From Burkholderiales bacterium (GTDB lineage Bacteria; Pseudomonadota; Gammaproteobacteria; Burkholderiales; Casimicrobiaceae): a stretch of DNA of 56,342 nt. Of this stretch, positions 1 to 7,669 are shown piece by piece. A program made the translations under genes and the position numbers. The notes beneath the pieces were generated by a model. The model ran no database searches. It was given only the letters and a program-made list of their open reading frames with translations, and was not told where the DNA came from. Where the stretch lies: assembly GCA_031270015.1 (NCBI GenBank), contig JAISYH010000044.1, positions 1 to 56,342 of the forward strand, read 5' to 3'. The stretch's first letter is position 1, and every line of letters begins with the position of its first letter.

Positions 1-1416
1 ACCGCGCAGGCGGCGACAATCACGGTGAACAGTTCTGCTGGTACGCTCACCGATAGCGGCAAATGTACCCTGCGCGGGGCGGTAAGTTCCGTCAACGCCG
101 GCAGCAATCAAAACAACTGTGCCGCCGTCGTCTCGCCCGATGCTTACGGCAGCAACGACACGATCACATTCGACACGACAGTGTTCAGCGCGGCGACCAC
201 CATCACGGTCAGCCCGGAAATTACCATTACCAGAAGCCTTACCGTCAATGGGTTGCTGGATGGTAGCGGTGATCCTTTAATCACGCTTGATGGCAATAGT
301 GCCACCACCATCTTCGGTGTCGCCGGCACTGTTTCCCTTGACATCTCGGGGTTGATTTTTCAAAACGGTAGGAACATGGGTTGCTGTGGCGGCGCGATCA
401 ATGGTTACGTTGTTAACATCAACAACAGCGTATTTACTGGCAATCAAGCGGGTTTTGGCGGCGCGATCATCGCCAGAATCGCTAGTGTCAGCAATAGCGT
501 ATTTATTGGCAATCGGGCAAGCGTCAGCAGCGGCGGCGGCGCGATTTTTACTGCCGACACCGTTAATATCAGCAATAGCGTATTTATTGATAATCAAGCG
601 GGTAGCACTGGCGGCGCGGTTCTTACCCTGGATACCGCCAATATCAGTAACAGCACATTTACCAACAATCGGGCGTACGGGACGAATAGCTACGGCGGCG
701 CGATTCGTGCCTACAACACCGCCAATCTCAGCAACAGCACATTTATCGGCAACCATGCGGACAACAGCGGCGGCGCAATTGTCGTCGGAGAGACGCTTGA
801 AGCCAGCCACCTGACGCTGTTCGATAATAGCGCGGGACAAAATGGCGCGGCGATCTTCATGGATGATAATAGCAGCGGCAGCATTCACAATAGCCTCATC
901 CTTTCCAGTGTCGCTCTCGTTGGCGCGTCAACGTTGTGCGAGATGGGTAGCAATAGCAGTATCTCCGGCAGCTACAACATCGAATGGGTGAATGGCACGG
1001 ATACGACAAGCTGCGGTGGGGTGAACAACGTTCCCGGCGGCAGCGGCGGTATTGGCGCTATTGTCGCAACCGCGCTTGCCGACAACGGCGGACCGACGCC
1101 AACGCTGGCATTACCGGCGGGCAGCCCGGCGATTGGTGCGGTAGATCCAGGTGGCGCGACCTCGCGGATGCTCGTCATCAACTTTTCGCCACCGCCGATG
1201 ACCGCAACATGGGAGGACGCCACGCTCGACCAACGCGGCGTCGCTCGCGCTGCGGCAGCGGCAGAACGTTCACTGGGCGCGTTTGAATACAAAGCGCCAC
1301 CGCCGCCGCCGGTGAATGCCGCTCCCATTCCTGTTTTGCCCGCGCCGCTCGCGCTGCTGCTGGCGCTGGGATTGGCGGGAATCGGGTTCAGGAAACTGAA
1401 GATCGTCGGGAGCTAA
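1..1416 (+). CDS. Secreted beta-helix protein with CSLREA-like start and C-terminal anchor (5' partial)
   Basis: The frame is open from the first base, so the gene begins upstream. A GTG at 25 is in frame but is probably not the start. The visible N-terminus (ATITVNSS, then GKCTLRGAV) matches the CSLREA domain that follows the signal peptide in many choice-of-anchor proteins. Residues of about 110-290 hold repeated units of the type NISNSxFxxNxAxxxGGAI, which fits a right-handed parallel beta-helix. The C-terminus is Pro-rich, then PIPVLPAP, a hydrophobic helix, and a basic end (FRKLK). That layout resembles PEP-CTERM, IPTL-CTERM or VPLPA-type sorting signals. Inference: a surface or matrix protein processed by an exosortase-like or rhombosortase-like system. 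Specific function unknown. Confidence 0.75.
   Translation, partial: TAQAATITVNSSAGTLTDSGKCTLRGAVSSVNAGSNQNNCAAVVSPDAYGSNDTITFDTTVFSAATTITVSPEITITRSLTVNGLLDGSGDPLITLDGNSATTIFGVAGTVSLDISGLIFQNGRNMGCCGGAINGYVVNINNSVFTGNQAGFGGAIIARIASVSNSVFIGNRASVSSGGGAIFTADTVNISNSVFIDNQAGSTGGAVLTLDTANISNSTFTNNRAYGTNSYGGAIRAYNTANLSNSTFIGNHADNSGGAIVVGETLEASHLTLFDNSAGQNGAAIFMDDNSSGSIHNSLILSSVALVGASTLCEMGSNSSISGSYNIEWVNGTDTTSCGGVNNVPGGSGGIGAIVATALADNGGPTPTLALPAGSPAIGAVDPGGATSRMLVINFSPPPMTATWEDATLDQRGVARAAAAAERSLGAFEYKAPPPPPVNAAPIPVLPAPLALLLALGLAGIGFRKLKIVGS
421..800 (+). repeat. Imperfect tandem coding repeats (beta-helix coils)
   Basis: About six diverged units of roughly 60-90 bp each encode versions of N-I-S-N-S-x-F-x-x-N followed by G-G-A-I. 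The strong variation between units suggests protein-fold repeats and not a slippage-prone DNA array. Confidence 0.6.
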
Positions 1417-1447
1417 ATATTCTCCAGGAATAATACTTAAAAAGCTG

Positions 1448-1476
1448 TTGCATTAAGGCGACACATTGTTTAATAT
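1448..1476 (+). promoter_or_regulatory. Candidate sigma70-type promoter
   Basis: TTGCAT (1448-1453), a 17-bp spacer and TAATAT (1471-1476) lie just after the beta-helix gene. The -10 matches only 4 of 6 consensus positions. It could drive the small reading frame at 1589 or the pilus operon. Weak call based on spacing and sequence only. Confidence 0.25.
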
Positions 1477-1492
1477 AGAGACACGTCGTTTA
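1460..1492 (+). repeat. Two 13-bp direct repeats 20 bp apart
   Basis: GACACATTGTTTA (1460-1472) and GACACGTCGTTTA (1480-1492) match at 11 of 13 positions and start exactly 20 bp apart, about two helical turns. They overlap the candidate -10. They could be an operator for a dimeric regulator or a remnant of a transposon end. Confidence 0.35.
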
Positions 1493-1588
1493 CCATACAT
1501 AAAAATGGTATATTTGAATTACTCACATTGTGGTTATGTTGTTCTACGTAGAGAATGATGAAGGATGTAGAGCAATGAAGGAATATCA

Positions 1589-1681
1589 ATGACAGCCAGT
1601 ATGATCAAAAAACAAGCAATTATAATGATGACGGGTAGCTTTGGTCATGATAAAAGCATAATCGGGGGGGGGGGGGTATGA
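1589..1681 (+). CDS. Small reading frame running into a 13-G tract (possible contingency gene)
   Basis: An ATG at 1589 is preceded by AAGGA with good spacing. The frame encodes 30 residues: 25 residues, then four Gly from the G tract, one Val and a stop (TGA 1679-1681). One extra G, or two fewer, would place the frame onto the ATG-started frame at 1678, which stays open to 1995 and would give a product of about 136 residues. Neither version resembles a known family. The length-dependent frame change suggests phase variation, but the whole region may also be non-coding. Confidence 0.3.
   Translation: MTASMIKKQAIIMMTGSFGHDKSIIGGGGV
1664..1676 (+). repeat. Poly-G tract of 13 bases
   Basis: Thirteen consecutive G lie one base before an ATG and about 340 bp before the first pilin. 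Tracts of this length slip during replication and typically act as on/off switches of surface structures. It is also an error-prone point in sequencing, so the exact count is uncertain. Confidence 0.9.
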
Positions 1682-2016
1682 CAATGCAGTTCAGACTGCA
1701 TTCGGCTGTATTCTCCCCTTCGCTGTTTATCGCAACAGTCAGTAAGTCAAAACGTCATCAAAAAATATCTCCGTTTCCGCACCAGGAAGCAAAAAATCGC
1801 AAAATAACATGGTTATCGGCGTTTATGCCGATATATGTCTTACATACGCGTGATCGCCGCCGACGGCGGAAAATCCCCACTATAAAAATTCCATTAACGC
1901 TATCGATGCGATCAGTAGCGGCGACATCTTTCACTCAATCGGCGCAACTTCTCATTGTGCCTCGCCTGTTTAGAAATGTTCGTTGTGTTTATTAACTTAT
2001 GTATCTGGAGCTGATT
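1682..2016. other. Leader region before the pilus operon
   Basis: No convincing gene is seen. The 105-codon frame at 1678-1995 has no ribosome site of its own, because the G tract sits where one would be, and it is rich in Arg and Ser, as expected by chance. No clear promoter or hairpin was found. The sequence probably forms part of the 5' leader of the pilin genes. Confidence 0.4.
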
Positions 2017-2832
2017 ATGAAATCTTTTTTTGAAAACAAACCGCGGAGAAACAGCAGCGGTTTCACGTTGGTTGAGATGGCGGTGGTTTTGGTCATCATC
2101 GGATTGATTCTAGGCGCGGTTTCCATAGGCAAGGATGTTCAGCGGAATGCCGAATACGCCAAGATCAAACAGAAATTTGTTGACCAGTGGGCGGTTAGTT
2201 ATAACGCTTATGTGCAACGCACAGGTTATCCGCTCGGTGATATGCAGCAGGAACCACGTTATATGGTGAATGGCTATAATTACAACATCAATGCCGCCGC
2301 AGATGCGGTCGTATCCGGTGGCAATATGGTAGCAGTTACCGCGCCCCTTGCCATCTGCCACGGCGCTCAGGGTCCATATATGGAGAGAGATATGCAAACG
2401 GGCACTGAGTTCGACCTGCGTAATCTGATGCAGAGAGCGGGCGTTCGTATGCCGCCAGGGCGCGCCGAAGGACGCGAAGATCGTTATGTGTATCTCGATA
2501 GTAATGGCAACCCACAGGAGATACAGGTCTGTTTTCAATGGAACAATCCAGAAATGCCCGAAGGTGCGGGCAACGTAATGGTCATCACCGGATTGACGCC
2601 AGATTTGGCGCGTTCGCTCGATCAAATGATCGACGGCAAACCGGATGCTCGTGAAGGCGTGTTTCGGATGCAGAACGTCGAAAATAGTACGGCAAACGTG
2701 GCAGGTATCGAATGGGAAGCCAATAATACCTATGAATATGGTTCGAGTAGTAGCGCCGCGACTACGATGGGACGTGAACGGGACGAGGATCAAGTACAGA
2801 CGGTCGTTGCGATTTACAAAATGAATCAATAG
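2017..2832 (+). CDS. Type IV pilin, paralogue 1
   Basis: A 271-residue prepilin. The start at 2017 is chosen for GGAG (2007-2010) six bases upstream; the in-frame ATG at 1999 has none. Residues 1-15 form a basic leader ending in Gly, followed by FTLVE, so the cleavage site and Glu5 are both present. A hydrophobic helix follows (MAVVLVIIGLILGA). The globular part shares RMPPGR-EGxEDRYVY-DSNGN, VCFQWN and GNVMV-TGLTPDLAR with the next gene and with the pilin at 18474. Two Cys (AICHG and VCFQW) could form a disulphide. Probably the major or a major-like pilin, needing a prepilin peptidase encoded outside this cluster. Confidence 0.85.
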   Translation: MKSFFENKPRRNSSGFTLVEMAVVLVIIGLILGAVSIGKDVQRNAEYAKIKQKFVDQWAVSYNAYVQRTGYPLGDMQQEPRYMVNGYNYNINAAADAVVSGGNMVAVTAPLAICHGAQGPYMERDMQTGTEFDLRNLMQRAGVRMPPGRAEGREDRYVYLDSNGNPQEIQVCFQWNNPEMPEGAGNVMVITGLTPDLARSLDQMIDGKPDAREGVFRMQNVENSTANVAGIEWEANNTYEYGSSSSAATTMGRERDEDQVQTVVAIYKMNQ

Positions 2833-2844
2833 GAGCATATCAGC

Positions 2845-3705
2845 ATGAAGGCTCATCGAAAACTTTCTGCGCTCAAATCATTGACGCAGAGTGGTTTCAC
2901 GTTGCTCGAAATGGCTTTCGTTTTGGTCATTATCGGTTTGATCGTTGGCGCCTTGAGCATCGGTAAAGATGTGCAGCGCAACGCGGAATATCACAAGATT
3001 GCCAATAAATTCGTTTATGACTGGAAAAAGAGTTACGACGAATATTATCAGCGCACGGGTGTGGTGCTTGGCGACAGTCAAATTGCGCCAACTTATATGG
3101 TGAACGGGAAAGAAGCGGTCATCGGGGGCGGTTCGGATGGTCGCGGCAATGTTTTCGGCGCTGTTGCCGGATTGCCGGAAAACTATGTCAATACGGGTCT
3201 CAAAATCTGTCATGGACAAGGTTATCCTAAAAATTCTGTTGGAGCGGGAGACAGTGATCAGTCCAATCAAGATTTGCGCGATTTGATGCAGCAAGTCGGC
3301 ATTCGTATGCCGCCAGGACGTTCGGAAGGTTTGGAAGACCGTTACGTCTACACGGACAGTAATGGCAACGCCACGGAATTGCAGATTTGCTTTCAGTGGA
3401 ATCAACCATCCACGATCAGCGGTGCGGGCAATGTTATGGTTTTGCGCGGGTTGACTCCGGATTTGGCGCGCTATTTAGATCAATTGATCGACGGTAAAGC
3501 GGACGCATTGGAAGGACGATTTCGGCAGCAGGATGACCGATTGAATACACAAGAGCTTTCAAGCCAGCGACCGGGGCGGGAATGGAGCGCCAATAATACC
3601 TATGCTCAAGACGATGCCGTTTATCAAACGGCGGATGGACGAGGCAACAATCGTGATGAAGATCGCGTTGTTCTTCTGACGGCACAATGGATCATGGAAC
3701 AATGA
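2845..3705 (+). CDS. Type IV pilin, paralogue 2
   Basis: A 286-residue prepilin preceded by AGGAG nine bases before the ATG. The leader of 17 residues ends in SG and is followed by FTLLE, so cleavage and Glu5 motifs are intact. Strong similarity to paralogue 1 runs along the whole length, for example SIGKDVQRNAEY near the end of the first helix, and TPDLARYLDQLIDGKADA. The two genes lie 12 bp apart and look like a tandem duplication that has diverged. The stop overlaps the next start (ATGA), which indicates translational coupling to the assembly genes. Confidence 0.85.
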   Translation: MKAHRKLSALKSLTQSGFTLLEMAFVLVIIGLIVGALSIGKDVQRNAEYHKIANKFVYDWKKSYDEYYQRTGVVLGDSQIAPTYMVNGKEAVIGGGSDGRGNVFGAVAGLPENYVNTGLKICHGQGYPKNSVGAGDSDQSNQDLRDLMQQVGIRMPPGRSEGLEDRYVYTDSNGNATELQICFQWNQPSTISGAGNVMVLRGLTPDLARYLDQLIDGKADALEGRFRQQDDRLNTQELSSQRPGREWSANNTYAQDDAVYQTADGRGNNRDEDRVVLLTAQWIMEQ

Positions 3706-4202
3706 AAGCGAAGACTTTTTCAGATCAATATCGGGCGCAAAGGAAAAAGAGACTGTTATTTGCGATAGGTATGCTGTTGTTGCTTCTCGCGGCAACATCC
3801 TTTCTCGTTTTTTCTCGGCATTATTTACGACAGAGCCAAATAGAAGCCACGGTCAGCCAGGGAATGTATCAAGAAGCGGTATGGATGGAGGAAGAAGCTC
3901 AAAATGTTGCGTTACTTAATGAAAAAGCGCAACGATTATTACAGTTGTCAACATCGCATAGTTTGTCGCCAGATTATTGGGCGGAGCGTCGGATCAATTT
4001 GAAACAAGCGCAAGCGTCGCGGGGTGAAGCAAATGATCTTCTTTTATCGATAGCGCGTACCAAAAAACGTCTTTTCAGCGTCGAGGAATTCGATATTTCG
4101 GTGATGCGTGACGATGAGGGGCTGTTCAATATTTCTGATCGACCCAATATGCCGCTATTGCTGACGGTTCGTGGAACGGCTCTATTTCGCACGGAGAGAT
4201 AA
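3702..4202 (+). CDS. Bitopic pilus assembly platform protein
   Basis: A 166-residue protein. The start at 3702 overlaps the pilin stop (ATGA) and is preferred over the ATG at 3687. A short basic cytoplasmic N-terminus is followed by one membrane helix at about residues 17-38, then a helical segment and a small C-terminal domain ending in VRGTALF. The size, topology and position beside the PilM/PilN-like gene fit a PilO, GspM or MshJ-like alignment protein. No diagnostic motif is visible, so the family is inferred from context. Confidence 0.5.
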   Translation: MKAKTFSDQYRAQRKKRLLFAIGMLLLLLAATSFLVFSRHYLRQSQIEATVSQGMYQEAVWMEEEAQNVALLNEKAQRLLQLSTSHSLSPDYWAERRINLKQAQASRGEANDLLLSIARTKKRLFSVEEFDISVMRDDEGLFNISDRPNMPLLLTVRGTALFRTER

Positions 4203-4204
4203 AG

Positions 4205-5521
4205 ATGAAAAGCACGATTCTTCATGTTGACGGGAAATGGAGTTTGTTCGAAGGTAGATATATCTCTCCGTTATTGGATTATCCACGAATAGATTCGCCG
4301 GTCTTTGTATTGAGTGATTTCGACGGCGCAATCAGTGGTGTTTCTATGATCAACAGCAAAACCAGCTACGCCGAATCGTTGATTGGTCGGCGCTTACGCG
4401 ATGATGGTTTGATCGACGAAGAGGTCAAGATTCTTGTTCATCATGGGAGACAGACGGATAGCGGCTATCAGGTATTATATACGGCCGTACCGATGAATCT
4501 TTGGCAAAACATGCAGTCTTGGGCGCAAGCTCAAAGAGAACATTGCTTGCTGATTCCCAAAACGGCATTAATGTACGATTTATTATCACAGGAAAACGAA
4601 GGCGTTATTTTCCGTTCTGGAAGAAGATTTTCGTTCCTTTTGCGTCGACGAAAATCAATGGATTATTTTTCGGTATTGGCATTGAGCGACAGTGAGGACG
4701 ATCTACGTATTGCCGCTCGGACGTTGGCGGAACGTTCTGGAAGACATCAGTCGGAAGGAATTGGGCAATTATTGAGATGGAGCTGGTATTCGCTCGGTAA
4801 CGCTGACTCCGCTGAAGAAGATATTGCGCTGGCAAAAATTTTTAAGGAAATCGCAGGTATCAACGTATCCGTTGCCGCGATGGAAAGGTATATCAAAAGA
4901 GGGGGCGAAAGCGCCTACGCTTCATTGGCGGTATTGCAATCCCACTTTTCGGAGCGGCTTGCAGTCAATCCATTAACGGAAAAAGTAGGTTATTTTGCCG
5001 AAAAGAACCTTACGCGCATTGGACTTTGTACCGGTGTGGTTGCCTCTGGACTTTTCCTCTGGGGTGTCGTGTCACTATTGCAAGCTAATATCGTGTCGGC
5101 TCGATCCGCGCAAAATGTTTCCGGGGCACAAAAAATTACTCAAAGCCTACAAGGAAAAGCAGTCGTCGCGCAGCAGAACAAGCGGTTTTATGCGACACGT
5201 GATTTCATCGATTTGGCGACTAAGGCGCAAGCGGATATTGACCCTTACGGGTTTTTGCGGAACCTGCGAATTGCGGCGGAAAACGATGTCAAGATACTAC
5301 GTGTTCAGATACGACCGGAAGATAATAACATCATTGTCGAAGGTTGGGTTGAGCAAAGCGGCGGTAACGACAAACCTTTGGCAACTTTTGTCGAACAATT
5401 AAAAAAATTAGGTTTTGCGCCGCAAGCGGTTGACCCATTATTCGGAAGCGGTACGAAACGTAGCGGTTCCTTTGCGTACCGCTTGCAGCCTATATCGGAT
5501 GATGAAAGGGCTGGAATATGA
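4205..5521 (+). CDS. PilM/PilN-like (MshI/GspL-type) assembly protein
   Basis: A 438-residue protein with GGAG upstream of the ATG. Residues 1-260 are soluble and presumably cytoplasmic, as in the actin-like part of GspL, MshI or R64 PilO. One membrane helix lies at about 270-295 (GLCTGVVASGLFLWGVVSLL). The periplasmic part holds a coiled segment and then a PilN-like ferredoxin fold pattern (VKILRVQIRPEDN, IIVEGWV, LATFVEQLKKLGF). Inference: it couples the extension ATPase encoded at 10087 to the periplasmic alignment complex. Assignment rests on topology and gene order. Confidence 0.6.
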   Translation: MKSTILHVDGKWSLFEGRYISPLLDYPRIDSPVFVLSDFDGAISGVSMINSKTSYAESLIGRRLRDDGLIDEEVKILVHHGRQTDSGYQVLYTAVPMNLWQNMQSWAQAQREHCLLIPKTALMYDLLSQENEGVIFRSGRRFSFLLRRRKSMDYFSVLALSDSEDDLRIAARTLAERSGRHQSEGIGQLLRWSWYSLGNADSAEEDIALAKIFKEIAGINVSVAAMERYIKRGGESAYASLAVLQSHFSERLAVNPLTEKVGYFAEKNLTRIGLCTGVVASGLFLWGVVSLLQANIVSARSAQNVSGAQKITQSLQGKAVVAQQNKRFYATRDFIDLATKAQADIDPYGFLRNLRIAAENDVKILRVQIRPEDNNIIVEGWVEQSGGNDKPLATFVEQLKKLGFAPQAVDPLFGSGTKRSGSFAYRLQPISDDERAGI

Positions 5522-6234
5522 AAAATATTAGTATCTTGGTGTTGTTGGCGAGCATTGCGTCCGTTTTTGCCGTTGCGGCTTTTTTGTTCAGACAAGAATC
5601 ACAATACTCTCCATTGCCCTCTTTCGCCGGACGGAGCATGTCCAGTACGGCGGTGGAATTACAAAAGGCCGAAATGGCGTTGCGGCAACTTGAACAGATG
5701 CGAAAAGCGGCGGGACTTTCTTTATCCGACGATTCGATCGATTTATTATCCGCAAACGACAGGAATGGACGAAGCCGCTTAGAGACGACTCGCCTTGCTA
5801 TCATGAAGGATGAAAAAGTTTTTCCCATGCCTGCCGATGGATCTGGCGGACAAACGGCGCGTTCCAATACCGATGTCGCTAATCTAGCCTCGGTTTTATC
5901 CAAAGAAATCGCGCAACAGAATTATATTGGCAGCGGATATGGCGTACCGATTACGGCAAACGGCTTTTCATCAAATGAAAATACAGCGGACAAGGAGCCG
6001 ACCGCGGGTAAATCGACTATTTCGGTGCAGGACTCACATGAGGTTTCCTTCATTTATATATCTCCCGACATTCGACGCGCCATCGTCAATGGCGATTTTG
6101 TTCAAGAGGGGGAAATATTGAACGATGGATCGCAAGTCGTCGCGATTGGGAGTGACGCCATGATCGTGGAAAAGGATAAAAAAGAATACAAGTTGAATGT
6201 TCCCAAGTCATTATCAAAAATGAGGGGACGATGA
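5518..6234 (+). CDS. PilP/MshK-like periplasmic protein
   Basis: A 238-residue protein whose ATG overlaps the preceding stop (ATGA). A membrane helix at about residues 4-23 is followed by a low-complexity linker. The last 60 residues carry the pattern AIVNGDFVQEGEIL, then V-VAIGSDAMIV and EYKLNV. This resembles the small beta domain of PilP, MshK and GspC that contacts the N-domain of the secretin. It most likely bridges the inner-membrane platform to the secretin encoded at 7670. Confidence 0.6.
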   Translation: MKNISILVLLASIASVFAVAAFLFRQESQYSPLPSFAGRSMSSTAVELQKAEMALRQLEQMRKAAGLSLSDDSIDLLSANDRNGRSRLETTRLAIMKDEKVFPMPADGSGGQTARSNTDVANLASVLSKEIAQQNYIGSGYGVPITANGFSSNENTADKEPTAGKSTISVQDSHEVSFIYISPDIRRAIVNGDFVQEGEILNDGSQVVAIGSDAMIVEKDKKEYKLNVPKSLSKMRGR

Positions 6235-6902
6235 TGGCGATCATGGTCAAACTTCAGACAATGATTATCGTTGTTTTGAGCATTCTTGTTATCGCTTTGG
6301 TTGCGATTTTGTTCATCATGTACGAAAGACAGGCAGTATCGGTAACTTCGATTGAAGAAGATAAGGCGCAGCTGATAGTACAAAAAGAGATACCCGCCGC
6401 GGCGTTACAGACACCGATGTCACGGCAAACATCTCCGCCGTCGTCCGAACTCGATCGTTACTTACAGAAAGCGCCGATCAGCAAGGATATGGAGACGATG
6501 CGCGCTGAACGCCAAATGCGTGAAGACAAAGTAGCAAAACTAAAAGAGTTGCAAACCAAATTCAAAAATCTTTCTTCAGGTGACAAGACTCCTGATATTG
6601 AAGAACTTGATCGGCTTCTTGGCGAACTCATTGCCATTCAAGGGGCATCGGTCGTTGGAGGTGTCGATCTCAACATCCTTCGGCAAAATTTACGAGTCGC
6701 TCAAGAGGTGCAAGGTTTGGCTAAAGAGTTAGAGGAAGAAAGCAAAAAACCTTCACCGGATCAAAATCGAGTCCTTGACATCACGAGGAAAATTCAAGCG
6801 CTGCAAAGTGAATTAAAAACTAATATTATGGCAGGTGGCGCGGCGGACAATACACCGATACCGCCTGCCGAGGATTTGTCGAAGGATCAGAAGGGACTAT
6901 GA
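6231..6902 (+). CDS. Membrane-anchored coiled-coil protein of the pilus operon
   Basis: A 223-residue protein starting within the previous stop (ATGA). One membrane helix lies at about residues 9-31 (MIIVVLSILVIALVAILFI). From about residue 80 on there are long charged helices with heptad character (VAKLKELQTKFKNL, VLDITRKIQALQSELK), ending in an acidic, Pro-containing tail. It is not recognisable as a named family. It could be a second PilO/MshJ-like protein or a platform protein specific to this system. Confidence 0.5.
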   Translation: MMAIMVKLQTMIIVVLSILVIALVAILFIMYERQAVSVTSIEEDKAQLIVQKEIPAAALQTPMSRQTSPPSSELDRYLQKAPISKDMETMRAERQMREDKVAKLKELQTKFKNLSSGDKTPDIEELDRLLGELIAIQGASVVGGVDLNILRQNLRVAQEVQGLAKELEEESKKPSPDQNRVLDITRKIQALQSELKTNIMAGGAADNTPIPPAEDLSKDQKGL

Positions 6903-6903
6903 A

Positions 6904-7644
6904 ATGGTTTCGGGCGTTGGCTCGCGGCAGCATCATGGATTCAGCCTCCTTGAACTGGCTTTCGTCTTGACGGCGATCGGGGTGTTGAGTCTCCTTGCTC
7001 ATTTCACTTTTTCCGGCGCCGATGATGTTCGTCAGCATCAGCAAGCAAAAGCGGAAGCCGAAGTCGTGCGCGAGGCGCTACGCTATTATGTATTAGCCAA
7101 TAAACGGTTACCCTGTCCTGACTTTGACGAAGATGGTTATGAAGACCGCGATCCAAGTGGTGGTTGTTCACTATATGATGAAATGGGATTTGCGCCTTAT
7201 TATGCAATCGGTTTGCCCCCCAAGGAAGAAAACAGAACGTATTACGGCGTTTATCGTGCGGCGTCGCCGGACGATATTACGGTTCTGGAAGAACGCACCG
7301 GCGATGGAGAGGGGGAGCCGGATTTCAAAGATTTGGGTGATGCGATTAATGCATTGTCGAAAATTCCTGCCACGGTAAGCGGAAACGCGCATATTTATAT
7401 AGCGGGTGTCAACGCAGACGGTTCGTCGAATTGCGACGCGAGCGTCGCGGCATATCCGGCGTTTGTTTTAATCATACCGAACATAAACCGCGATAACGAA
7501 AATGGATTATTAGATGGGGTCAATTCGAACACAGCGAAATGTATTGCTTCGCCTATACAACCTTTAACATGGAATTACGATGATATTGTCGTTGTCGAAT
7601 CACCCAACGCGCTCATCGGATGGTTAACGAAACATATCAATTGA
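6904..7644 (+). CDS. Minor pilin of the RLPCP group, small member
   Basis: A 246-residue prepilin. The start at 6904 is chosen because it follows AAGGGA and gives a short leader of 12 residues before FSLLE; upstream in-frame codons overlap the previous gene. After the hydrophobic helix comes ALRYYVLANKRLPCPDFDEDG, close to the motif in the three large minor pilins downstream, and later NENGLLDGVNSNT with WNYDDIVVV. It lacks the hydrophobic C-terminal segment of the larger relatives. Probably a minor pilin that primes or caps assembly. Confidence 0.7.
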   Translation: MVSGVGSRQHHGFSLLELAFVLTAIGVLSLLAHFTFSGADDVRQHQQAKAEAEVVREALRYYVLANKRLPCPDFDEDGYEDRDPSGGCSLYDEMGFAPYYAIGLPPKEENRTYYGVYRAASPDDITVLEERTGDGEGEPDFKDLGDAINALSKIPATVSGNAHIYIAGVNADGSSNCDASVAAYPAFVLIIPNINRDNENGLLDGVNSNTAKCIASPIQPLTWNYDDIVVVESPNALIGWLTKHIN

Positions 7645-7669
7645 ATTTTAAGTCAATCGAGGGAATAAC

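Noticed and set aside
277-888. 203-codon minus-strand frame opposite the beta-helix gene
   Set aside because: Repetitive complement of the beta-helix coding repeats. The plus-strand frame has clear domain and sorting features.
1678-1995. 105-codon frame directly after the G tract as an independent gene
   Set aside because: No ribosome site can exist in front of it, since the G tract fills that position, and the product is Arg/Ser-rich without any family signal. Kept only as the possible extension of the frame at 1589.
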